DNA of 8,697 nucleotides from an uncultured Pelagibacteraceae bacterium (GTDB lineage: Bacteria > Pseudomonadota > Alphaproteobacteria > Pelagibacterales > Pelagibacteraceae). A program made the translations under genes and the position numbers. The stretch's first letter is position 1; each line of letters opens with the position of its first letter. Of this stretch, positions 1 through 8,697 are shown one piece after another. Where the stretch lies: contig CABXMS010000021.1 in NCBI GenBank assembly GCA_902513415.1, positions 1 through 8,697 on the forward strand. Reading direction: 5' to 3'. The notes beneath the pieces were generated by a model, which was given only the letters and a program-made list of their open reading frames with translations, ran no database searches and was not told the DNA's origin.

Positions 1-1
1 A

Positions 2-430
2 ATTTCAGGTTACTCAGGAGGAACAACAAAAAACCCAACATATGATGAGGTAACTTATGGAAATACTGGACACTTTGAAGTAATCGAAATTATTTACGAT
101 AAAAATATAATAAATTTTATTGATCTGTTAGATCATTTTTGGATAAATATAGATCCTTTTGATGAATATGGTCAATTTTGCGATAAAGGATATAGTTATA
201 GATCTGTAGCTTTCTATCAGGATAACAAGGAAAAAGATTTAATAGAAAATAGCATTATTAAATTAGAAAAAAAATTTAAAAAAAAAATTGTAACTTATGT
301 TACAAAGTTTGATATATTCTATAAAGCTGAAGAAAAGCATCAAAACTATTATGAAGTAAAATTTTTAAATTATTTAAGATATAAAAAAGCATGTGGAAGA
401 GAAAAAAAATTAAATAAAATCTGGAATTAA
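2..430 (+). CDS. msrA: Peptide-methionine (S)-S-oxide reductase MsrA, 3' part (5' end outside window)
   Basis: This is an open reading frame of 142 codons that enters from the left edge and ends with TAA at 428-430. The enzyme reduces methionine-S-sulfoxide in proteins and free methionine, using thioredoxin as reductant. Recognisable MsrA signatures in order are GYSGG, NPTYDEV followed by TGHFEV, DPFDEYGQFCDKG with YRS, the EEKHQNYY block that contributes active-site Tyr and His contacts, and the C-terminal ACGRE...IWN motif. The Cys of that motif (codon 392-394) is the likely resolving cysteine of the family version ending in CGR...lWG. The N-terminal GCFW motif with the catalytic Cys should lie just upstream, so activity cannot be confirmed from this window. 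The Cys often seen after NPTY.xV is Thr here. The next gene's ATG follows the stop codon immediately, so msrA appears to head or sit inside the sulfur/redox operon. Confidence 0.93.
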   Translation: MSGYSGGTTKNPTYDEVTYGNTGHFEVIEIIYDKNIINFIDLLDHFWINIDPFDEYGQFCDKGYSYRSVAFYQDNKEKDLIENSIIKLEKKFKKKIVTYVTKFDIFYKAEEKHQNYYEVKFLNYLRYKKACGREKKLNKIWN

Positions 431-850
431 ATGAATATAGTAAACTTTACCCCATTATCAGCATTATTAGGTGGCCTTTTAATTGGATTATCAGTCGCAT
501 TATTTTTTATTCTAAATGGTCGAATGATTGGGATTAGTGGAATAGCTAGTAATTTTATAGTTTCAAAAGAAAACAGAATTGAGAATTTTTTATTTTTAAT
601 TGGATTAATAGCAGGACCTCTGATTTATAATTTAATTTCAGGTAATGAAATTAATATATCAATTTCAAGTTCAGTAATTTTATTAATTATAGCTGGAATT
701 CTAGTTGGATTTGGAACACGATTGAGCAATGGTTGTACAAGCGGACATGGTATTAGTGGAATAAGCAGATTTTCTATAAGATCAATTATTGCAACAATCA
801 CTTTCATGTTAGTTGGAATAATAACAGTATTTATTACAGGAATAGTATGA
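431..850 (+). CDS. YeeE/YedE family sulfur transporter, N-terminal half protein
   Basis: This is a 139-residue, almost entirely hydrophobic membrane protein of the YeeE/YedE family. Members studied elsewhere (TsuA) import thiosulfate by relaying the ion along conserved cysteines. The sequence shows about four membrane segments: residues 7-28, 52-70, 79-97 and 115-138. It carries the family hallmark GxGTRLSNGCTSGHG near residues 95-107, with the key Cys at 102, followed by SRFSIRS. The usual single protein of about 350 residues is split here, and the next gene supplies the other half. The start is the ATG directly after the msrA stop (TAA-ATG), with no convincing Shine-Dalgarno sequence, which fits translational coupling. 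The reading frame overlaps the next gene by ATGA. The substrate could be thiosulfate, persulfide or another reduced sulfur species; the sequence does not settle this. Confidence 0.88.
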   Translation: MNIVNFTPLSALLGGLLIGLSVALFFILNGRMIGISGIASNFIVSKENRIENFLFLIGLIAGPLIYNLISGNEINISISSSVILLIIAGILVGFGTRLSNGCTSGHGISGISRFSIRSIIATITFMLVGIITVFITGIV

Positions 851-1251
851 ACAAGATAGTTTCTCTAATTTGTGGAATAATTTTTGGAATAGGGCTTGTT
901 ATTTCTCAAATGGTCAATCCTGAAAAAGTTTTAGGTTTTTTAAATATTTTTAGAGATTGGGATCCTTCACTTGCCTTTGTAATGATTGGAGCTCTTGTTG
1001 TTTCAGCTCCAATATTTCACTTATTTAAAAATAAAAACAAACCATTATTCTCATCAAATTTTTCTATTCCAACAAATAAAGAAATAGATAAAAAACTAAT
1101 TATAGGATCTGTTTTTTTTGGAGCTGGTTGGGGATTAATTGGTTTATGTCCAGGACCCGCCATTACTTCAATAGCTTTATTTAATGTAAGTTCTGCTATT
1201 TTTGTTGTAGCAATGTTTTTTGGTTTTTATATAGCTTCAAAAGTTAAATAA
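847..1251 (+). CDS. YeeE/YedE-type transporter, C-terminal half (DUF6691-like)
   Basis: This 134-residue integral membrane protein is the partner of the preceding gene. It contains the second half-motif of the split YeeE family: ISQMVNPEKVLGFLN at residues 19-33, DPSLAFVMIGAL at 39-50, and GAGWGLIGLCPGPA at 92-105, with the conserved Cys at 101. About four hydrophobic segments are visible: residues 4-22, 42-60, 84-104 and 112-130. The ATG overlaps the previous stop in an ATGA, so the two polypeptides are probably made in equal amounts and form one pore with the half-repeat architecture of YeeE. In other bacteria such paired small genes lie near sulfide or persulfide detoxification genes. Here the neighbours are msrA and a flavodoxin-fold reductase, which supports a sulfur/redox role. 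The function in this organism is inferred. Confidence 0.88.
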   Translation: MNKIVSLICGIIFGIGLVISQMVNPEKVLGFLNIFRDWDPSLAFVMIGALVVSAPIFHLFKNKNKPLFSSNFSIPTNKEIDKKLIIGSVFFGAGWGLIGLCPGPAITSIALFNVSSAIFVVAMFFGFYIASKVK

Positions 1252-1817
1252 ATGAAAAAAATTTTTTTAGTTTATGGACATTACAATGACAAATCATTTA
1301 ATGCAGCAATTAAAGAAGAGTTTGTTAATACTGTAAAGGAAAACGGGAACGAAGTAGATACTGTTGATTTATACAAAGAAAAATTTGACCCAGTTTATGC
1401 TGGCGAAAAACCAGACGAAATAGTATTAGACCATCAAAAGAGAATTGAAAAATCAGATGTAATTGTATTGATTGCACCTATATGGAATTTTAGAATGCCA
1501 GCAATTTTAGAAGGTTGGATTGATAAAGTTTTATCACCGCCATGGGCATTTAGATTTAAAAAATTATTTGGAAATTATGGATACCCAATAGGAAATCTAA
1601 AAGGAAAAAAAGCAATTGTTTTTTGTACCTATGGATCACCTCAATTTGCTATAAGAACTTTTTTTTTAAATATGCCAACTAAAAGATTAAGAAGAGGTGT
1701 ATTTAATATATGTGGAATAACAGATGTTGTTTATAAAAGATATTTTGCAGTACCATTTGTTTCTGATAAAAAAAGAAAAGATTTTTTAAAAGATGTTAGA
1801 AAAACTGCATTAAATTT

Positions 1818-1821
<4 letters not shown>
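1252..1821 (+). CDS. Flavodoxin-fold NAD(P)H dehydrogenase (quinone)-like protein
   Basis: This soluble protein of 189 residues resembles the Flavodoxin_2 family (NQO1, MdaB and KefF relatives), which bind FMN or FAD and move two electrons from NAD(P)H to quinones or similar acceptors. It has an N-terminal beta strand KIFLVYGH with the following loop at residues 3-13. The family core PIWNFRMPAILEGWIDKV spans 76-93, where the aromatic and Pro residues frame the flavin. A second flavin loop, FCTYGSP, lies at 124-130. The C-terminal part is Lys/Arg-rich and helical, and the length is normal for the family. The ATG immediately follows the stop of the transporter gene, so the genes are probably co-transcribed. 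A role in keeping quinones or sulfur species reduced is plausible from the neighbours but is not demonstrated by the sequence. Confidence 0.82.
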
Positions 1822-4452
<2,631 letters not shown>

Positions 4453-4513
4453 GTTTTTGGATCATTAATTTTTACATTCTTTATTCCATTGCCTAAATTT
4501 TTAACTAAAACAT

Positions 4514-5734
4514 TCATATTTTTTTAACTCTGCTACTAATACCTTCTTCTTCTTTTAAATTAAACTCTTTAGAGTTTAAATCATATAATTCTTTAATTCT
4601 TAAACCATTGGTATTAACTGTTGGAATATTTTTCTTTCTCATACCTTCATGTCTAGCATACACCGCTTTCTTTCTATTAACTTGGTGCGGTTGAAAATCG
4701 TTAATATCATCAATTATTAACTCATCACCTTTTTTTATATATCCAGCATTTATTGCGTCATTTAATAAATCTAAACCTTTTTTTGTTCTAACGATTGCAG
4801 CATTAAAACCTTCATCTTCTTCCTTTGGCGATCCTCCTCTCCAAGTATCCAGTGCTGCTATATCAGAACTTTCTCCAATAGCATCTGGACAAATTTTACA
4901 TCTAAAGTGAACTCGCCAAGTAGACTCCTCGCCCCAAAAAGAATTGTATTCACGATCATATTCTCTTCCATCTTTTGTTTTGATATACATTTTTCCTGGA
5001 TTTCCAAATCCTCTATATCTAAAAGTAGTTAACTCATCTTCTTTAACTTTAAAACTCTCAATAAAATCCTGTGATTTTGTAAACTCTGTAGAGCCTCCGC
5101 AAACTAAGGTTAACAAATATTTACATAACTTATTAACTCTTTCGTCTGTTTTGGATAATTGTCTTATAGCACTAATATCACAAGGTTTTCCCACAAATGC
5201 AAAAGGTTGATTTAAATTTAAAGCTTCATGAAATTTATCTAAAGGTGAAGCGGGTCCATATCTTGAGCAACTATTAGAATTTAATAATTCTTCTTTACTA
5301 TAACTAAGTTTAGATACACTTCTCATTGGTTTTTCATGTTCAGTAACTGTATGTAAAATAAATTTTACTTTATTTGACTCTAATAAATAAAGCGATAATC
5401 CATTTAGCAGTCCACCTGTTGAGCTTTCAAATCTAATTTTATCATCAGTAGACCATGCATAAAATAGAGACAAATAGTAACCCCAAACCAAATCATGTTT
5501 TGTTTTTATATCAACTTGTTCTTTTGGAAGGCCTTCTACAATAACGCCAGGACAGACATTTAATATTTTATTAAATGTTTCAGATGGTATTTTTTTTAAT
5601 TCATTAGGTTCTAGTCTACCTTTTGAGGACATTGAAATTTCAATTGAATCTTTGCCCGTAATACTTTGACAAAGTCCACAGCCTATACATAGACCATTTT
5701 TTACAATATCTTCTAAATTGTTTATTTGAGTCAC
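4514..5734 (-). CDS. FrhB/FdhB-like iron-sulfur flavoprotein (coenzyme F420 hydrogenase/dehydrogenase beta subunit family)
   Basis: This 406-residue soluble protein belongs to the family of F420-reducing hydrogenase beta subunit and formate dehydrogenase beta subunit. It has CIGCGLC at 16-22 plus Cys61-Pro, an N-terminal [4Fe-4S] ligand set. FESSTGGLLNGL at 102-113 matches the FrhB N domain, followed by SRYGPASP at 157-164. The C domain has VGKPCDISAIRQL at 181-193, CGG at 212-214, and RCKICPDAIGESSDIAALD at about 278-296, where two more Cys probably bind iron-sulfur. Family members reduce F420, or ferredoxin-linked substrates such as chlorophyll intermediates, through bound FAD. The start is GTG, 3 nt after the upstream stop, and no ATG lies before the Cys motif. 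The gene sits between a hydroxyacyl dehydrogenase and a crotonase. A ferredoxin-dependent reduction step in the same pathway is likely, but the acceptor is unknown. Confidence 0.88.
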   Translation of the reverse strand: MTQINNLEDIVKNGLCIGCGLCQSITGKDSIEISMSSKGRLEPNELKKIPSETFNKILNVCPGVIVEGLPKEQVDIKTKHDLVWGYYLSLFYAWSTDDKIRFESSTGGLLNGLSLYLLESNKVKFILHTVTEHEKPMRSVSKLSYSKEELLNSNSCSRYGPASPLDKFHEALNLNQPFAFVGKPCDISAIRQLSKTDERVNKLCKYLLTLVCGGSTEFTKSQDFIESFKVKEDELTTFRYRGFGNPGKMYIKTKDGREYDREYNSFWGEESTWRVHFRCKICPDAIGESSDIAALDTWRGGSPKEEDEGFNAAIVRTKKGLDLLNDAINAGYIKKGDELIIDDINDFQPHQVNRKKAVYARHEGMRKKNIPTVNTNGLRIKELYDLNSKEFNLKEEEGISSRVKKI

Positions 5735-5737
5735 TAA

Positions 5738-6685
5738 TTATTTTCTAATTTTGTTTTCGTATTTTTTTCTTAGCTTTTGAAGGTTAGCTAAATATTCGTC
5801 TCTTATATTTGATATCATAGCTACAGATTTTCCTTTGGCCTGTTGTCTAGTTCCAGTAATAACTCTAGATGATAATTTTTTAGAAAGTTTTGGTGCTTTT
5901 AGTTTAGTCCATGGTAATTTTAACGCAGGTCCAAATTGTTTTAGCATATGTTTCATTCCGGCCTTACCTCCAGCTAAATGATAAGTTAAAAATATTCCCA
6001 TTAATGACCATCTTAAACCAGGTCCATCTTCAATTGATCTATCTAAATCTTTTGTAGTTGCATAGCCTTCATTTACAATATGCAATGCTTCTCTCCACAA
6101 AGCTTCTTGAAGTCTGTCAGCTAAATAACCGGGCAATTCTTTTTTAACCATAATTGGGTTCATTGATATTGATTTATAAAATTTATTAGCTTTGTTTAAA
6201 AATTTATTTTTTGTTTTTTTTCCTGGAACAATCTCAACTCCTGGACACATATAAACAGGGTTAAATGGATGCCCTATCATTGTACGTGCTGGATTTTTAC
6301 ACTTTGAATATATTCTTGTTGGAAGCAAACCAGATGAGCTTGATGAAATAATAGCGTTTGGTTTTGCGTATTTGCCAATAATATTCATTAGCTTGGTTTT
6401 TATTCTATAATTTTCAGTTGCACACTCTTGAATAAAATCGGCATCCTTTAAGGCTTCTTCTATTGATGTAACGTATTGAAAATTTTTTAAATTAAGTTTT
6501 TTTTTGTTAAATAGTTTTTTTACATACGGCCAAGTACGTTTTATCTCAGCAACTAATCTCTTCTTTAATTTATGATCTTTATCAAAGGCAATAACTTTTT
6601 TGTTGTGAGCTAAAGACCTGATAATCCAACCAGCGCCTATAACTCCTGTGCCTATAACAGCAACATTTTTAATATCATTTTTCAT
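5738..6685 (-). CDS. 3-hydroxyacyl-CoA dehydrogenase family protein, L-carnitine dehydrogenase-like
   Basis: This NAD-dependent 3-hydroxy dehydrogenase has 315 residues from the chosen start. VAVIGTGVIGAG gives the Rossmann GxGxxG at residues 12-17. Asp35, at the end of the second strand, favours NAD over NADP. Ser118, then GHPFNP with His139, then VEIVPG with Glu151 form the Ser/His-Glu catalytic set at the family's usual spacing. The C-terminal part, EDGPGLRWSLMG followed by LTYHLAGG and FGPALKLPWT, resembles carnitine 3-dehydrogenases more than fatty-acid oxidation enzymes, so a small 3-hydroxy acid may be the substrate. A longer frame starts at 6718 with two Met codons, but it would overlap the aldolase gene by about 30 bp. 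The ATG at 6685, one base after the aldolase stop, puts the Rossmann strand at the normal distance and is preferred. Co-transcription with both neighbours is nearly certain. Confidence 0.87.
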   Translation of the reverse strand: MKNDIKNVAVIGTGVIGAGWIIRSLAHNKKVIAFDKDHKLKKRLVAEIKRTWPYVKKLFNKKKLNLKNFQYVTSIEEALKDADFIQECATENYRIKTKLMNIIGKYAKPNAIISSSSSGLLPTRIYSKCKNPARTMIGHPFNPVYMCPGVEIVPGKKTKNKFLNKANKFYKSISMNPIMVKKELPGYLADRLQEALWREALHIVNEGYATTKDLDRSIEDGPGLRWSLMGIFLTYHLAGGKAGMKHMLKQFGPALKLPWTKLKAPKLSKKLSSRVITGTRQQAKGKSVAMISNIRDEYLANLQKLRKKYENKIRK

Positions 6686-6686
6686 T

Positions 6687-7418
6687 TTATTCTTTGTAAC
6701 TTGAGTCTGCAGCATCACATCTTCTTAATAATGCTGGCCATTCATTAGGACCTGGGGAAAAGGCGTCATATTGTTTTTGTGATTTTTCCCATAAAGATTT
6801 TGCTGCTGTTTCTAATTTTAATCCTGAACCTTGGGCCTGTACTGCAACTTCGCACATTCTTACAGCATAATACATATTCATGAATGACTCTCCTGCGGTT
6901 TCTCCAACAGTTAAAAGCCCATGATTTTTCATTATTAAAACTTTATTCTCTCCAAGATTTTCTGCTATTCTAAATCTTTCATCTTTATCTACTGATAAAC
7001 CTTCCCAATCATGATAACCAACTTTTCCGTAAAGCATGGATGAATCTTGGACAATGTAAGGTATCCCATCTTTTAAAGCTGTTGCAGCTAAAGCTTTTGG
7101 TGGATGAGCGTGAAAAACAAATTTATTTTTTGGATGATTTAAGTGAACTGCGCTATGAATTATAAAGCCTGCGGTGTTAACATCATCTGGTCCTTCTAAA
7201 ACTTTTCCATCTTCATCAACCTTAATAAGATTTGATGCTTTAACTTCTTCATACAATAAACCAAACCTATGCATAAAAAAAGTATGATCTGTGCCTGGAG
7301 TTCTTGCTGTAATATGGTTCCACACTGTATCGTCCCAACCCATCATGTGAGTTAGTCTAAACATTGCAGCAAGATCTACTCTTACTTTCCATTCAACTTC
7401 ATTAATATTTTTTTTCAT
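6687..7418 (-). CDS. Class II aldolase/adducin family protein
   Basis: This 243-residue cytoplasmic protein has the class II aldolase fold, whose members use a metal (usually Zn2+) to break or rearrange C-C bonds of hydroxylated substrates. VFHAHPP places metal-ligand histidines at 103 and 105, and KNHGLL places the third at 166. WNHITART at 33-40 is the early substrate-loop motif. In fuculose-1-phosphate aldolase a catalytic Glu lies six residues before a conserved His (SSEWRFH). Here the equivalent stretch is TAGFIIH (82-88), with Gly at 84, as in adducin-like members. It may therefore act as a decarboxylase, dehydratase or epimerase, or be non-catalytic, rather than as a classical aldolase. 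Its ATG shares a base with the stop of the oxygenase gene (TAATG). Placement after a hydroxylase fits a hydroxylate-then-cleave order, which is an inference. Confidence 0.9.
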   Translation of the reverse strand: MKKNINEVEWKVRVDLAAMFRLTHMMGWDDTVWNHITARTPGTDHTFFMHRFGLLYEEVKASNLIKVDEDGKVLEGPDDVNTAGFIIHSAVHLNHPKNKFVFHAHPPKALAATALKDGIPYIVQDSSMLYGKVGYHDWEGLSVDKDERFRIAENLGENKVLIMKNHGLLTVGETAGESFMNMYYAVRMCEVAVQAQGSGLKLETAAKSLWEKSQKQYDAFSPGPNEWPALLRRCDAADSSYKE

Positions 7419-8269
7419 TAGTCTGTTAAACCATCAGCTCTCTCTTTATTTCTTTCTAAGTGAATTGGTAATACTTTTCCATATATAGCTTTTGAATGTT
7501 CTGGGGTGTTTACTCTCCACGGATCTAATACATAAGCGGGTATACACATATATCTTGAAATTTTACCTTCTATTTTTGTAACTCTGTGTAATGTAAAACG
7601 TCCTTTAAATATTTGTAAATCACCTGGTTCTAATTTTAACTGACGTACTCTTGTACGATCTCCATCAATTACTTTTTTAACCTCATCAAAATTTTCATTT
7701 CCTGGTTCACGAATATTTGGACAATACTCGAACACTCCTCCTTTTTCAGGTTTCTGTATCATTAAGCTTAATGTAAATTCACAACTATCAAAATGCCATG
7801 GAAGAATACCATCAGGTTTCATAACGTTGTATGCATGACATGCGAGTGGATCGGCCCATCTATAAATTGGTTCAACTCCTAAACAAGCTGAAACGAACTT
7901 TAAAAGTTCATCAGTTTCATATAGAAATTTCATCTCAGAGTCTTTTGAAAAACAATCAGAATTTAAATATCCGTTATATCTATTCATAAACATTCTTTTT
8001 GGATGATTTTCTGGTAACGACGGATCATCTTTGGCGTAAAGATATGCATTAATACTTTCTTTTGACATATAAACTTCATCAAGTTGTTTTTCTAATTCTG
8101 AATTCATTATTTTTAAAGATTTTGGTAAAATAAAATTAGGAATTGTTGAGCAACTAAACTGATTTAGTTCGCTTTTGGATTTTTCTATTAGTTCTTTTAT
8201 TTTTGGAGAATTTAAGTCTTGAATTGGATATTTCTCTAAATCTACAATAGTTTTAAGTCTATCGTTCAT
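7418..8269 (-). CDS. Fe(II)/2-oxoglutarate-dependent oxygenase, HalD/BesD-like, hydroxylase-type motif
   Basis: This 283-residue double-stranded beta-helix oxygenase should couple 2-oxoglutarate decarboxylation to oxidation of an unactivated carbon. The facial triad is visible: WHFDSCEF gives His159 and Asp161, GRFTLHRV gives His228, and Arg239 (in SRYM), 11 residues later, is placed to bind the 2-oxoglutarate carboxylate. Flanking motifs PEKGGVFEYCPNIR and EPGDLQIFKGRF match the HalD/BesD-like family, often labelled ArpA-like. True BesD-type halogenases replace the Asp with Gly so that chloride can bind iron; here Asp is kept, so hydroxylation is expected. An N-terminal helical region of about 90 residues probably forms the lid that selects the substrate. 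The gene starts 6 nt after the nucleotidyltransferase stop and is coupled to the aldolase. Substrates of known relatives are free amino acids or small zwitterions. Confidence 0.82.
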   Translation of the reverse strand: MNDRLKTIVDLEKYPIQDLNSPKIKELIEKSKSELNQFSCSTIPNFILPKSLKIMNSELEKQLDEVYMSKESINAYLYAKDDPSLPENHPKRMFMNRYNGYLNSDCFSKDSEMKFLYETDELLKFVSACLGVEPIYRWADPLACHAYNVMKPDGILPWHFDSCEFTLSLMIQKPEKGGVFEYCPNIREPGNENFDEVKKVIDGDRTRVRQLKLEPGDLQIFKGRFTLHRVTKIEGKISRYMCIPAYVLDPWRVNTPEHSKAIYGKVLPIHLERNKERADGLTD

Positions 8270-8275
8270 TGAATT

Positions 8276-8650
8276 TTACTTCAACTTTCCGTCTTCCCTC
8301 ATTTTAGCTCTAATTTTTGTAGCTGAAATTTTTTGTATTTCTTCAGGCATGACTATTTCTTCTATTTTGTAACCCACTCCTCTTCCATAACAAATGTTTG
8401 TTACATTGGGTACTAACATAATTTTAAATTGGCCCTCATATTTTGGATTTAATTTCTCTTCTATATTTTTTTTAACTGTTTCAAAATCAAAGGGATTATC
8501 ATCAACTCCTTGAACATCTCTTATTTGAATGCAAACTTGTCCAGTTTTTTTAATTATTTCTTCAAATAAAGCATAATGACCATCATGAAATGGTTGCCAC
8601 CTTCCAAGCATTTGTGCTGTTGGTTTTTTGTTATCCCATTGATATGACAT
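8276..8650 (-). CDS. Small nucleotidyltransferase (cytidylyltransferase-like fold)
   Basis: This compact 124-residue protein belongs to the HxGH nucleotidyltransferase superfamily, whose members attach AMP or CMP to a phosphate-bearing substrate with release of pyrophosphate. GRWQPFHDGH at 16-25 holds the HxGH signature (His22, His25), and KISATKIR at 107-114 is the matching ISxTxxR motif that binds the triphosphate. It is short for the superfamily, being essentially only the catalytic core with no extra domain. Nicotinamide- and pantetheine-type enzymes are longer or have other motifs, so the acceptor is unknown. The ATG overlaps the TAA of the upstream gene by one base (TAATG), and a good AAGGAG site lies 8 nt upstream. 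Activation of a phosphonate or sugar phosphate for a surface molecule, or of a cofactor precursor, are both possible. Confidence 0.82.
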   Translation of the reverse strand: MSYQWDNKKPTAQMLGRWQPFHDGHYALFEEIIKKTGQVCIQIRDVQGVDDNPFDFETVKKNIEEKLNPKYEGQFKIMLVPNVTNICYGRGVGYKIEEIVMPEEIQKISATKIRAKMREDGKLK

Positions 8651-8697
8651 TATTTTATCTCCTTAGCTATTTTTGGTGCCCAAACTTTAGCATCTTG
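8650..8697 (-). CDS. 3' end of an unidentified upstream gene
   Basis: The minus strand enters from the right edge with 15 sense codons (QDAKVWAPKIAKEIK) and a TAA that shares its last base with the next ATG. The frame is open to the edge, and the stop-start overlap matches the rest of the operon, so it is very likely the tail of a real gene. The amphipathic, Lys-rich end is too short to assign a family. Confidence 0.5.
   Translation of the reverse strand, partial: QDAKVWAPKIAKEIK
8659..8664 (-). promoter_or_regulatory. Strong ribosome binding site for the nucleotidyltransferase gene
   Basis: AAGGAG on the minus strand lies 8 nt before the ATG at 8650, inside the coding end of the upstream gene. 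It is the closest match to the anti-Shine-Dalgarno sequence in the window and fixes the nucleotidyltransferase start. It suggests that this cistron is translated efficiently on its own as well as by coupling. Confidence 0.6.

Noticed and set aside
625..807. Minus-strand open frame of 60 codons.
   Set aside because: It lies entirely antisense to the YeeE N-terminal half, which has clear family motifs, and its own product resembles nothing known.
4944..5210. Plus-strand open frame of 88 codons.
   Set aside because: It is antisense to the FrhB-like gene, whose Cys motifs lie on the other strand, and it has no recognisable domain.
6686..6718. Extra 11 N-terminal codons for the carnitine-dehydrogenase-like gene (start at 6718).
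   Set aside because: They overlap the aldolase coding end by about 30 bp and add nothing conserved. The ATG at 6685 fits the one-base spacing seen elsewhere in the operon.

Overview
This window is very AT-rich, with short or absent intergenic gaps, A/T-ending codons and Lys/Ile/Asn-rich proteins. Together with its gene content (a dimethylglycine/sarcosine-dehydrogenase-like FAD-GcvT protein, a two-gene YeeE transporter, tightly overlapping operons), this suggests a streamlined marine alphaproteobacterium of the SAR11/Pelagibacterales type. That assignment is inference from composition and protein resemblance; there is no rRNA or other marker gene here.

Left part, plus strand (2-2312): five genes with no intergenic space. 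They are the 3' end of a peptide methionine sulfoxide reductase (msrA), the two halves of a YeeE/YedE-type sulfur transporter as separate overlapping genes, a flavodoxin-fold NAD(P)H:quinone reductase-like protein, and a membrane-anchored DUF4864-like protein. Overlaps of the ATGA type and stop codons directly followed by ATG imply one transcript. The theme appears to be sulfur and redox handling.

Middle, plus strand (2362-4452): a one-carbon/methylated-amine FAD dehydrogenase fused to a GcvT-like folate domain. It stops short of its family's length. Its last 33 residues are not dehydrogenase at all: they are the antisense of an enoyl-CoA hydratase/isomerase (crotonase) gene that runs toward it on the minus strand. 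The two coding sequences meet inside a 10-bp stretch (4341-4350) that fits both families. This is either a microhomology deletion or inversion that removed the 3' ends of both genes, or a chimeric join from amplification or assembly.

Right part, minus strand (8697 down to 4341): a compact operon read right to left. It holds the tail of an unidentified gene, a small HxGH nucleotidyltransferase, an Fe(II)/2-oxoglutarate oxygenase of the HalD/BesD-like type with a hydroxylase-type HxD motif, a class II aldolase/adducin protein lacking the usual catalytic Glu, a carnitine-dehydrogenase-like 3-hydroxyacyl dehydrogenase, an FrhB/FdhB-like iron-sulfur flavoprotein, and the beginning of a crotonase. 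Gaps are -4 to +6 nt throughout. The set looks like one uncharacterised catabolic or modification pathway (activate or hydroxylate, oxidise, reduce, hydrate or cleave). Its substrate cannot be read from the sequence. No RNA genes, CRISPR arrays, insertion sequences or convincing terminators were seen, and no stretch longer than about 50 bp lacks a gene.
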